DNA of 64,000 nt, taken from Mesorhizobium sp. M2E.F.Ca.ET.219.01.1.1 (GTDB taxonomy: Bacteria; Pseudomonadota; Alphaproteobacteria; Rhizobiales; Rhizobiaceae). A program made the translations under genes and the position numbers. How positions within the stretch are numbered: the stretch's first letter is position 1; each line of letters opens with the position of its first letter. The notes under the pieces are model-generated. The model searched no databases and was not told the origin of the DNA. It worked only from the letters and a program-made list of their open reading frames with translations. Location of the stretch: the NCBI RefSeq assembly GCF_004016445.2, contig NZ_SADT02000001.1, positions 1,407,630-1,471,629 of the forward strand, in the 5' to 3' direction. Below are positions 53,585-61,594 of this stretch, in pieces.

Positions 53585-55018
53585 ATGGACGCGAGGTCGG
53601 ACAGGAACGCAATTCCGCTCGCGGTCGATCTCGACGGTACGTTGGTTGCAACGGACCTTCTGTGGGAAGGCCTGTTCATCCTCCTCAAGAAGAATCCGCT
53701 CTATTTCCTTCTGCTGCCGCTCTGGCTGACGGGCGGTCCGGCGCGGCTTAAGCAGGAAATATCCCTGCGCGTCGACATCGACCCGGCCTCGCTGCCTTAC
53801 CGCCAGGAATTGATCGACCGTTTGCGCGCCGAGCATCGGGAGGGCCGCAAAATCGTGCTGGCGACGGGAACGCCGCGCAAATTCGCCGAGGCGATCGCGG
53901 CGCATCTCGGCATCTTCGATCGCGTGCTGGCGACCGACGGCCCGCATAACATGACCTCGGGCCGCAAGTGCGCCGCTCTGGTCGCCGCCTATGGCGATGC
54001 CGGCTTCGATTATGCTGGCAACAGCCGCCACGACCTCAAAGTGTTCGATGCCGCGCGCAACGCGCTGGTGGTGGCGCCCGACCGCAGCGCCCGGCGCTGG
54101 CGGGAGGCGCATCAAGCCGAGGCCGTGCCGGCGCCGAAGCCGACGCTCACAACCTACGTCAAGATGCTGCGCATGCATCAGTGGCTGAAGAACGCGCTGA
54201 TCGCCGTGCCGATGGTGCTCTCGCACGAATATTTCAATCCCAATATGATCTGGGAATGCCTGCTGGCGTTCGTCTCCTTCAGCGCCGTGGCGTCCGCCAT
54301 CTACATCCTCAACGATTTCTTCGACCTGGCCCTCGACCGCAAGCATCCGACCAAGCGCAACCGGCCGTTTGCCAGCGGCGCATTGTCCATTCCGTTCGGC
54401 ATGGGCGCGATCGTGGCGCTGCTTGCGATCGGCGTCGCGGCGGGCCTCTTCCTTCCGATCGAATTCCTCGGCGTGCTTGCCGGCTATCTCGTCGTCACCA
54501 CTGCCTATTCGCTATCGTTCAAGCGCATGCTTCTGATCGACGTGCTGACGCTTGCCGGCCTCTACACGATCCGCGTGCTGGCGGGCGCGGCCGCCACCGG
54601 CGTCGACGTTTCCTTCTGGTTGCTCGCCTTCTCGATCTTCTTCTTCCTGTCGCTGGCGCTGGTGAAGCGCTTCGTCGAATTGCGCACCACCGCCATTCCG
54701 CCGGGCGAGCGCATCGCCGGCCGCGGCTACCGCACCGAGGACCAGGAGATCGTCGCCCAGGCCGGCATGGCGTCGGCCTTCTCCTCGGCGCTGGTCCTGG
54801 CGCTCTATATGGACAGCCCGGCGGTGCGCGAGCTTTACCCGCATCCCTGGCTGATATGGCCGCTGGCGCCGATCGTGCTCTATCTCACGATGCGCGTCTG
54901 GATCCTCGCCCGGCGCGACGAGATGCATGACGACCCGGTCGTCTTCATCATCCGCGACTGGCGCAGCCAGATCGTCGTCGCCATCGGCGCGGTCTTCCTC
55001 GTCGCGGGAGGCTGGTGA
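53585..55018 (+). CDS. HAD phosphatase-UbiA prenyltransferase fusion, DPPR-synthase type
   Basis: The 477-residue protein has an N-terminal HAD phosphatase (about 10-170; DxD motif D15-L-D17 in AVDLDGTL, plus LATGTP) fused to a UbiA membrane prenyltransferase (about 190-477). The UbiA part has RMHQWLKN (196-203), NDFFDLALDRKHPTKRNRP (243-261) with the Asp-rich metal motif, and about eight helices. The same pattern defines decaprenylphosphoryl-5-phosphoribose synthase (mycobacterial Rv3806c) and nodulation protein NoeC. The HAD domain would remove the 5-phosphate. A CTATAT -10-like element lies at 53480-53485 upstream. The next gene overlaps by one base. Confidence 0.85.
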   Translation: MDARSDRNAIPLAVDLDGTLVATDLLWEGLFILLKKNPLYFLLLPLWLTGGPARLKQEISLRVDIDPASLPYRQELIDRLRAEHREGRKIVLATGTPRKFAEAIAAHLGIFDRVLATDGPHNMTSGRKCAALVAAYGDAGFDYAGNSRHDLKVFDAARNALVVAPDRSARRWREAHQAEAVPAPKPTLTTYVKMLRMHQWLKNALIAVPMVLSHEYFNPNMIWECLLAFVSFSAVASAIYILNDFFDLALDRKHPTKRNRPFASGALSIPFGMGAIVALLAIGVAAGLFLPIEFLGVLAGYLVVTTAYSLSFKRMLLIDVLTLAGLYTIRVLAGAAATGVDVSFWLLAFSIFFFLSLALVKRFVELRTTAIPPGERIAGRGYRTEDQEIVAQAGMASAFSSALVLALYMDSPAVRELYPHPWLIWPLAPIVLYLTMRVWILARRDEMHDDPVVFIIRDWRSQIVVAIGAVFLVAGGW

Positions 55019-56370
55019 TGGGCCAAGAGCGCTTCGGCAGCTTTGGACGGGCGACGCCGCCTGCGCGCAACACGATTGCGGCGGATGAGGCTATCGCGCT
55101 TTTGAAAGGCGGCACGGCAAGGCCGGGATCGCTGCTCGGCTACGGCAACGGCCGCTCCTATGGCGACAGCTGCCAGAACGATGCCGGCGTGGTGGTCGAC
55201 ATGCGGCCGCTCAACCGCATCCGTTCCTTCAACGCAGAGACCGGTGTGCTCGAAGCGGATGCCGGCACGCTGCTTTGCGACATCATCGCTTATGCCGCAC
55301 CTTACGGCTTCTTTCCGGCCGTGGTGCCAGGCACGCAGTTCGTGACGTTGGGCGGTGCGATCGCCAACGACGTCCACGGCAAGAACCATCACCGGCGCGG
55401 CACCTTCGGCTGCCATGTCGAGGCTTTGGCGCTGCTTCGGTCCGACGGCCGAACCTATCGCTGCTCGCAGACCGACAATGTCCGCCTGTTCGGGGCGACG
55501 ATCGGCGGCATGGGGCTGACGGGGCTTATCCTGTCGGCATCGATCAAGCTGATGCGGGTGCCGTCGCTCGATATCACGGAAAGTGCAACGCAGTTTCGCA
55601 ATCTCGGCGAATTCTTCGATCTTGCCGAGGCGGCCGACCAAGCCAACGAATATGCCGTCGCCTGGATCGACCAGCTTGCCGGCGGCCACGGGCGCGGGCG
55701 AGGGCTTTTGTTCACCGGCAATCACGCAGAGCACGGCTCGCACGCCGCCGCGAATGCCGGCAGCCGGCTTTCCGTGCCGGTGCAGCCGCCACTCAATGTG
55801 CTGAACCGGCCCTTCCTCACTGTCTTCAACGCGGCTTACCGCTGGAAAAAGGGCAAGTCCACGACCCCACGCCAAGCGGGCTATCAGGGTTTCTTCTTTC
55901 CGCTCGACGGCGTCCGCGACTGGAACCGGCTCTACGGACCGCGCGGGCTTTTCCAGCATCAGAGCGTGGTGCCGGAAACCAACGCGCGCCGCATCGTGCC
56001 GGCGCTGCTCGAGACGGCCCGGCGGGCGGGACAGGGATCGTTCCTGACGGTGCTCAAGCGCTTCGGCGATGTCCGCTCGCCGGCGCTGCTGTCGTTCCCG
56101 CGGCCCGGCTACACGCTGACGCTCGATTTCCCGAACCGGGGCGAAAGGACATTGCGGCTGCTCGCCGAGCTTGACCGCATTGCGGTCGAGGCGGGCGGGG
56201 CGGTCAACCCCTACAAGGACGCCAGGATGGGGCCCGAGACATTCGCCGCGTCGTTCCCGCAATGGCAGCGGCTGGAGGCGCTTCGCGACCCGGCTTTCAT
56301 ATCGAGCTTCTGGGCGCGTACCGCCATGAGATTGGAGATCACAGAAGGGAGAGCTGAAGCCGCGGAATAG
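55018..56370 (+). CDS. DprE1-like FAD-dependent sugar-lipid oxidase
   Basis: A 450-residue FAD-linked oxidase. The FAD site GRSYGDSCQNDAG (about 43-55) and C-terminal AVNPYKDARMGPETFAASFPQW (about 400-421) mirror mycobacterial DprE1, which oxidises the 2'-OH of polyprenyl-phosphoryl ribose. The Lys in YKDAR corresponds to the DprE1 catalytic Lys; at the DprE1 Cys387 position the sequence TLTLDFP has Thr. The ATG at 55018 (site GGGAGG) overlaps the HAD-UbiA stop by one base; a GTG at 55015 is less well placed. The pair strongly suggests polyprenyl-P-ribose chemistry; product inferred only. Confidence 0.85.
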   Translation: MGQERFGSFGRATPPARNTIAADEAIALLKGGTARPGSLLGYGNGRSYGDSCQNDAGVVVDMRPLNRIRSFNAETGVLEADAGTLLCDIIAYAAPYGFFPAVVPGTQFVTLGGAIANDVHGKNHHRRGTFGCHVEALALLRSDGRTYRCSQTDNVRLFGATIGGMGLTGLILSASIKLMRVPSLDITESATQFRNLGEFFDLAEAADQANEYAVAWIDQLAGGHGRGRGLLFTGNHAEHGSHAAANAGSRLSVPVQPPLNVLNRPFLTVFNAAYRWKKGKSTTPRQAGYQGFFFPLDGVRDWNRLYGPRGLFQHQSVVPETNARRIVPALLETARRAGQGSFLTVLKRFGDVRSPALLSFPRPGYTLTLDFPNRGERTLRLLAELDRIAVEAGGAVNPYKDARMGPETFAASFPQWQRLEALRDPAFISSFWARTAMRLEITEGRAEAAE

Positions 56371-56387
56371 ATAAAAGTCGAATAGAT

Positions 56388-56413
56388 CATGGTAAATAAA
56401 GTGTTACACCATG
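56388..56413. promoter_or_regulatory. AT-rich inverted repeat splitting the sugar-lipid cluster
   Basis: CATGGT (56388-56393) and ACCATG (56408-56413) flank 14 AT-rich bases in a 123-base gap, a marked drop in GC compared with the neighbours. It may be an operator or an internal promoter for the second half of the cluster. Confidence 0.35.
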
Positions 56414-56493
56414 GTTTACTCAAAACAAGGTCGCGACTTCACGAAATATTTGCAGGTTTGTAATAGGACCGCCCGAGGGGCGGGGTGGCAACA

Positions 56494-56943
56494 ATGAAAT
56501 ACATAGTCTTCATTCTCTTCACGGTCATGACCAATGCCGCGGCGCAGCTGATGCTGAAGCAGGGCATGATGTCGATGGGGCCGATCTCCTTCGAAGGCGT
56601 CAATCCGCTCGTCAAGCTGCTGCAGATCGTGTTCAGCCCCTGGGTGTTCCTTGGCCTGTGCACCTTCGTCATCTCGATGGCGTCGCATCTTTACGTGCTG
56701 TCCAAGGTCGAGCTCAGCTTCGCCTATCCCTTCCTCAGCCTCGCCTATGTCGCGGTGGCGATCTTTGCCTATTTCGTCTTCCGCGAGGACCTCAATGGCT
56801 GGCGCATAGCAGGCATCGCCTGCATCTGCGTCGGCACGATCCTGATCGCCCAGAGTGGCAGAGAAATGGGTGGGCGCGGGCATGAGGATCGGACCGCGTC
56901 CATCAATCCCGACAAGATCGGCACAAGCGAGATCGTTCGATGA
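56494..56943 (+). CDS. SMR/EamA-like four-helix membrane protein (ArnE/ArnF-like flippase candidate)
   Basis: A 149-residue protein with four membrane helices and the small multidrug-resistance fold: AQLMLKQGMMSMG after helix one, VELSFAYPFLSLAYVAVAIFAYF in the middle, and GWRIAGIACICVGTILI at the end. The SMR superfamily includes ArnE/ArnF, which flip undecaprenyl-phosphate-L-Ara4N across the inner membrane. Its place after the DPPR-synthase/DprE1 pair suggests that it flips the lipid-linked sugar. The ATG at 56494 is favoured by a GGGGTGG site over a GTG at 56485. It overlaps the SDR gene by four bases. Confidence 0.75.
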   Translation: MKYIVFILFTVMTNAAAQLMLKQGMMSMGPISFEGVNPLVKLLQIVFSPWVFLGLCTFVISMASHLYVLSKVELSFAYPFLSLAYVAVAIFAYFVFREDLNGWRIAGIACICVGTILIAQSGREMGGRGHEDRTASINPDKIGTSEIVR

Positions 56944-57947
56944 GACATGTGATTTTCGGCGGCGACGGTTTCGTCGGCCGTCATCTTGCCCCCAAGCTTG
57001 TCGCGGATGGCGAGACCGTCGTCGTCGCCGACATCGTCAAGAGCGACCTGCCACATTACCGTTCGATGCGCTTTATCACCTGCGACGTGACCGATCCGGT
57101 CTCGGTCGCTGCGGTTGGGCTCAAGGCCGACGACATGGTCTACAATCTGTCGGCCAAGATGCTGTCGCCGATCCAGGTGCGCGCCAAGCGGCACGACTTC
57201 TTCTTCCCGGTGAATTTCCACGGCACCGAGAACATCATCCAGGCGATGGACAAGGCCGGCGCGCAGAGGCTCGTCCACTACACGACCGACATGATCTACG
57301 GCCACACGGTGGTGCTGCCGATGACCGAGGATCATCCGGTCGCGCCGCTCGGCGAATATGGCCTGTCGAAGCTGAAGACCGAAGAGCTCGCCGCCGAATG
57401 GCGCGAGCGCGGCATGTCGATCTCGCTGTTTCGGCCGCGCCTGATCATCGGTCCTGGACGCCTCGGCATCCTGGAAAAACTCTTCAAGCTGATCGACTGG
57501 AATCTTCCCGTGCCGATGATCGGCTCCGGCAGGAATCCTTACCAGTTCATCTCCGTGTTCGACTGCGCCGAAGCCGCCCGCGCCGCCTGGAAGGCCGGGG
57601 TCCCGAACGAGGCCTATAATCTCGGCTCGCTCAATCCGCCGCCGGTCAAAAAATTGCTCGGCGACCTGATCCGCCATGCCGGCTCGAAGTCGATCCTGCT
57701 GCCGACGCCCGGTTGGGCGGTCAAGCGCACGCTTGACCTGCTCGATCTGTTGAACATGCCGATCATGGACCCGGAGCAATATCTGATCGCCGACGAGGAA
57801 TGCGTGCTCGACGTGTCCAAGGCCGAGCGCCAGCTCGGCTGGGTGCCGCAATATCGCGACGAGGACATGCTGATCGCCGCCTACAGCGAATACCGCGCCA
57901 AGAAGGACGGCCACGCCGTCGCCACCGAACACTTGCCCGCCGAATAA
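56940..57947 (+). CDS. NAD(P)-dependent sugar epimerase/dehydratase, extended SDR
   Basis: A 335-residue extended short-chain dehydrogenase. The NAD-binding motif is FGGDGFVGR (6-14) and the active site Y140-GLS-K144 with Ser/Thr at TTDMIYG (115-121). Such enzymes act on nucleotide sugars or, conceivably, on the lipid-linked keto-sugar in place of DprE2, which is a classical SDR and is absent here. It overlaps both neighbours' ends (ATGA at 56940) and is followed 21 bases later by the aminotransferase gene. The substrate is not determined. Confidence 0.85.
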   Translation: MRHVIFGGDGFVGRHLAPKLVADGETVVVADIVKSDLPHYRSMRFITCDVTDPVSVAAVGLKADDMVYNLSAKMLSPIQVRAKRHDFFFPVNFHGTENIIQAMDKAGAQRLVHYTTDMIYGHTVVLPMTEDHPVAPLGEYGLSKLKTEELAAEWRERGMSISLFRPRLIIGPGRLGILEKLFKLIDWNLPVPMIGSGRNPYQFISVFDCAEAARAAWKAGVPNEAYNLGSLNPPPVKKLLGDLIRHAGSKSILLPTPGWAVKRTLDLLDLLNMPIMDPEQYLIADEECVLDVSKAERQLGWVPQYRDEDMLIAAYSEYRAKKDGHAVATEHLPAE

Positions 57948-57968
57948 AGCGCGAAGGGGAGATCTGAG

Positions 57969-59444
57969 ATGACCGTCATGGCCAAGCCGGAACAGACAGG
58001 CACGCGCACGCTGGTCGATGCGCCGGCACTTTCACCCGCTACCATCGTCAAGCCCGATTTGATCAGCGTCGAACAGGCCAAGGCGATGGATGTCGCCCGC
58101 ATCACCGACCTGTTCAAGGCGCATCTCAATCCTGGACAGCTGCATTTCATGAAGCTGCTCGGCTTCCACAAGGTCAAGATAGAGCGCGCCGAGGGCATGT
58201 TCTATATCGACCAGAACGGCCGCAAGATCCTCGATTTCTTTGGTGGCTTCGGTTCGCTGGCCTTCGGCCACAACCATCCGCGCATCCTGGAAGCCCGCAA
58301 AAAGTTCCAGGAGGAGAAGCGCCAGGAGATCGCCATCGCCTTCATGTCGCAATATGCGGCGGCGCTCGCGCACAACATCGCCAAATGCTCGCCTGGCGAT
58401 CTCGACATGGTGTTCCTCGGCTCGTCGGGCTCGGAAGCCATGGAAGCGGCGGTGAAGCTCGCCGAGCGCGCCGCCGGTCCGAAGCGGCCGAAAATCGTCT
58501 ATGCGGAGAATTCCTTCCACGGCAAGACCAAGGGCGTGCTGGCGATCACCGACGGCCAGCTCTACCGCGCCGACTTCAAGGTCGCGGACAATGTCGTGCG
58601 GGTTCCTTTCGGCGACATCGATGCCGTCGAGCGGCTGTTCAAGAGCGATCCGGAGATCGGCATCATCGTGCTGGAAACCATCCAGGGCGGTGGCGGCATC
58701 ATCCAGGCTCCGGCCGAGTACTGGCAGAAGCTGCGCGCGCTGTGCGACCGGCACGGCGTGCTGTGGGTCGCCGACGAGGTGCAGTGCGGCTATGGCCGCT
58801 CCGGCCGCTTCTACGCCTTCGAGCATTACGGCGTGGTGCCGGATGTGACGGCGCTGGCGAAATCGCTCGGCGCCGGCAAGGCGGCGGTCGGCGCCATGAT
58901 CGCTAGGCGCGACGTCTACATGAAGGCCTATGGCACGCCGAAGACGGCGATGATCCACGCCATGGCGACCTTTGGCGGCATGGGCGAGGCCTGCGTCACC
59001 GCGATCGAGGGCATCAATGTCCTCTATGAAGAAGGGTTGATCGACAACGCCGCCTCGACCGGCGAGTACCTTCTGCAGCGGCTCAAGGCGCTGAAAGAAA
59101 AATATCCGAAGATCATCAAGGACGTGCGCGGCAAGGGTTTCATGATCGGGCTCGAGTTCCACGATTTCTCGCAGACCCTGCCGATGGTGCTGCGCCCGGT
59201 GGTGAGCGTGCTCGACGACAAGCTCAAGGGCTCGCTGTCCGGCTTCGTCGGCTCGCTCTTGCTGCGCGATTACGACGTGCTCGTCGCCTTCACCGAATAC
59301 AACCGCAACGTCATCCGGCTCGAGCCGCCGCTGATCTGCCGGCCCGAGCATGTCGACCGCTTCGTCGACGCCTTCGACAGCCTGTTGTCGCGCGGCATCG
59401 TGGCGATCGTGAAGGATTTCGTGAAAAGCCAGGTCGGTAAATAA
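57969..59444 (+). CDS. class III pyridoxal-phosphate aminotransferase
   Basis: A 491-residue fold-type I enzyme. GSSGSEAMEAA (151-161) binds the cofactor phosphate, Asp269 is in VADEVQCGYGRSG and the Schiff-base Lys298 in TALAKSLGAG. This class includes ornithine, GABA and 2,4-diaminobutyrate transaminases and the aminohopanoid enzyme HpnO. In this cluster it could aminate a 2'-keto-pentose made by the DprE1-like oxidase, giving an amino-sugar lipid, but that is speculation from neighbours. It lies between the SDR gene and a GT-C-like membrane protein, all on one strand with short gaps. Confidence 0.85.
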   Translation: MTVMAKPEQTGTRTLVDAPALSPATIVKPDLISVEQAKAMDVARITDLFKAHLNPGQLHFMKLLGFHKVKIERAEGMFYIDQNGRKILDFFGGFGSLAFGHNHPRILEARKKFQEEKRQEIAIAFMSQYAAALAHNIAKCSPGDLDMVFLGSSGSEAMEAAVKLAERAAGPKRPKIVYAENSFHGKTKGVLAITDGQLYRADFKVADNVVRVPFGDIDAVERLFKSDPEIGIIVLETIQGGGGIIQAPAEYWQKLRALCDRHGVLWVADEVQCGYGRSGRFYAFEHYGVVPDVTALAKSLGAGKAAVGAMIARRDVYMKAYGTPKTAMIHAMATFGGMGEACVTAIEGINVLYEEGLIDNAASTGEYLLQRLKALKEKYPKIIKDVRGKGFMIGLEFHDFSQTLPMVLRPVVSVLDDKLKGSLSGFVGSLLLRDYDVLVAFTEYNRNVIRLEPPLICRPEHVDRFVDAFDSLLSRGIVAIVKDFVKSQVGK

Positions 59445-59457
59445 GAGGCCGCCGAGC

Positions 59458-60687
59458 ATGCTGACCAGGCCGTCCGCTCCGACCAATCCGCTGGAACGAT
59501 TGACCGGCGCCGGCCTGGCGTGGGGCGAGGGGACCTACGCGAAATGGGCCGCACCGATCGGAGCGGTCGCCTTCTCGCTCTATATCCTGCTGACCGCCGC
59601 GACCGCCTGGTTCATGCCCGACGCCAATTGGGACATGCTGCCCTATCTGGCGATCGCCGAGGAAGGCACCTATCCCGATCCGCAGACCCTGCATGATTAT
59701 GCCTACAATGCGGTCAAGGACGGCGTGTCCGCCGGTGACTACAAGACCTTGACCGATGATGGCGGGGGCTTCCGCAGCCACATGGCGCAGAACGCCGCCG
59801 ACTTCCATTCGCTGCTCGGCATGTACTGGATCAAGTTCCTTTATGCGGAAATCCTGTCCAGCCTCAGCCATGTCGTCTCGCCGGTCGAGGCGATGCGGCT
59901 GGTGCAGGGTTTTTCGGTGCTGCTGTTCGGCGCCATCACGCTCGCCTGGCTGCGCGCGGAAGGCGCGCTGGCGCTGGCGCCGGTCGTCGGCGCGATCCTG
60001 ATCATGGCCGATTTCGGCGACGCGGCGCGCGCCTCGACGCCCGACCTTCTGTGCTCGGCGTTGTTCCTTGGCGGGCTCTTTGCTTATGTGCGCAGGCGCG
60101 AGGCAGCGACGGCGGCCCTCCTTTTCCTCGCCTTCATGGCTAGGCCGGACAACATCGTCTTCCTCGCCATCTTCGCGGTGCTGCTCGTCGCCTTCCGCGA
60201 GAGGGCATGGGGCGCGCTGGCCGGCTTCGTTGCTTCCTTTGTCGCCTATTTCGCCATCTCGCACTGGGCGCAACACCCGGGCTGGTGGCCGCATCTGTGG
60301 TTTTCCAGCATCGAGCAGCACCACAATATGGACGGGTTCGAACCGCCATTTTCGATCGCGGCTTATCTAAAGGCCTTCGCCGCTTCGGTGGTGCGCGCCA
60401 TCAGCGTCAACAGCTGGGTCGGTGTCTCGGTACTGGCTTTGGCCGGCTGGTATGGGCTGGAGCGCGCCGGCTTCCGGCTGGATCGCCGCGCCAGCATCCT
60501 GCTGGCGGCGCTGGTGCTCGGCGTGCTGGCGAAATTCGCGGTCTTCCCGATCCACGACACCCGCATCTACTTTCCCAACCTGTTGCCGCCCTTCCTGCTG
60601 CTCGCCGCGCCGTTGATGGCGCTGTGGGCTGCGAGCCAGGGTGGGCGCCGCGCCGTGCCGCAGGTCATTCCCGGAGACAAGCCATGA
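59458..60687 (+). CDS. GT-C-like multi-span membrane protein
   Basis: A 409-residue integral membrane protein with about nine to eleven helices. The first extracytoplasmic loop holds PDANWDMLPY (about 51-60), reminiscent of the acidic motif of GT-C glycosyltransferases that use polyprenyl-phosphate sugars as donors. I do not recognise a named family. In this operon it is the best candidate to transfer the flipped sugar onto an acceptor in the periplasm. It overlaps the FkbM gene by four bases (ATGA). Confidence 0.65.
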   Translation: MLTRPSAPTNPLERLTGAGLAWGEGTYAKWAAPIGAVAFSLYILLTAATAWFMPDANWDMLPYLAIAEEGTYPDPQTLHDYAYNAVKDGVSAGDYKTLTDDGGGFRSHMAQNAADFHSLLGMYWIKFLYAEILSSLSHVVSPVEAMRLVQGFSVLLFGAITLAWLRAEGALALAPVVGAILIMADFGDAARASTPDLLCSALFLGGLFAYVRRREAATAALLFLAFMARPDNIVFLAIFAVLLVAFRERAWGALAGFVASFVAYFAISHWAQHPGWWPHLWFSSIEQHHNMDGFEPPFSIAAYLKAFAASVVRAISVNSWVGVSVLALAGWYGLERAGFRLDRRASILLAALVLGVLAKFAVFPIHDTRIYFPNLLPPFLLLAAPLMALWAASQGGRRAVPQVIPGDKP

Positions 60688-61439
60688 GCTCGCTTTCCAG
60701 CTTCGCGCGCGTTCTCCTGTCGCTCGTTCTCCCGGCAGGTCTGCTCGATCGCGGCCCGGCTTTGCATGGCACGAAGTTCCTGGCCAAAGCTGCCTTGAAG
60801 GCGCGCTTCGGCGGCAGCCAGCCGTTCCAGATGGTCAATGTCGGCGCCTGCGACGGCGCGCTGTTCGACGACGTGACGCCCTGGCTGCACCGGATCTCCG
60901 GGGCGCGCGCCATGCTGGTCGAGCCGATCCCCTACAATCAGAAGCGGCTTCGCGCCAACTACCCGGATACAAGCCGCTTCGTCATCGAACCGGTGGCTGT
61001 CACGAAAACCAAGGGCACGATCACCGTCCATACCTTCGATGCCGCCGCGCTCGAAGCCGGCACGTTGCCGATCGAGTTCATCGGCTGCTCGTCTGTGACC
61101 GATACCAATCTGATGTCGGGCAAGAACGCCTGGGGCGAGGCGGACGCCAACTTCAACAAATTCGCGCCGCATCTGAAGGACATCGAGGTGCCGTCGGAGA
61201 CCTTGCAGACACTGCTCGACCGCAACGGCATCGCCCATATCGACGCCTTCCTGGTCGACTGCGAGGGCGCCGACTGGATGGTGTTCGAGCAACTCGACCT
61301 TGAGCGCTATCGCCCCGGCATGATCAAGATCGAGGTCGGCGCGCTGCCTGCCGCCGAGATCGGCCAGGTCGTGGTCAAGCTCAAGACCGCTGGTTATCAG
61401 GTCGGCTTCCAGGCCGAGGACATCTGGGCCTTCGCCTGA
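60684..61439 (+). CDS. FkbM-family SAM-dependent methyltransferase
   Basis: A 251-residue protein with the FkbM Rossmann-type methyltransferase fold: MVNVGACDGALFDDV (about 50-64) is the SAM loop, VEPIPYNQKRLRANYP (about 80-95) follows, and IDAFLVDCEGADWMVFEQ (about 191-208) is the acidic active-site stretch. FkbM proteins methylate hydroxyl groups of sugars and polyketides. At the end of the sugar-lipid cluster it would O-methylate the transferred sugar or the glycan acceptor. The start is set by the ATGA overlap with the preceding gene. Confidence 0.85.
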   Translation: MSSLSSFARVLLSLVLPAGLLDRGPALHGTKFLAKAALKARFGGSQPFQMVNVGACDGALFDDVTPWLHRISGARAMLVEPIPYNQKRLRANYPDTSRFVIEPVAVTKTKGTITVHTFDAAALEAGTLPIEFIGCSSVTDTNLMSGKNAWGEADANFNKFAPHLKDIEVPSETLQTLLDRNGIAHIDAFLVDCEGADWMVFEQLDLERYRPGMIKIEVGALPAAEIGQVVVKLKTAGYQVGFQAEDIWAFA

Positions 61440-61552
61440 GAGGAATTCCATTCCGAGCCAAGTCCGGACGCGGGGTCGCGCCGCACCTGCGGCGTGTCGC
61501 AAACAGGCGGTAGCCCGATCCGCGTCCTCTGCATATTGTGCGCCATTCGAAA

Positions 61553-61574
61553 GGGCGCAGGCGCGCCCGTTTTA
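61553..61574 (+). terminator. hairpin between the FkbM gene and the last dehydrogenase gene
   Basis: GGGCGC-AGGC-GCGCCC (61553-61568) followed by GTTTTA makes a plausible intrinsic terminator. It ends only about 20 bases before the next ATG, so it may end the sugar-lipid transcript or act as a leader element of the next gene. Confidence 0.5.
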
Positions 61575-61594
61575 TGCTTCTGGAGTCGCGGGCA

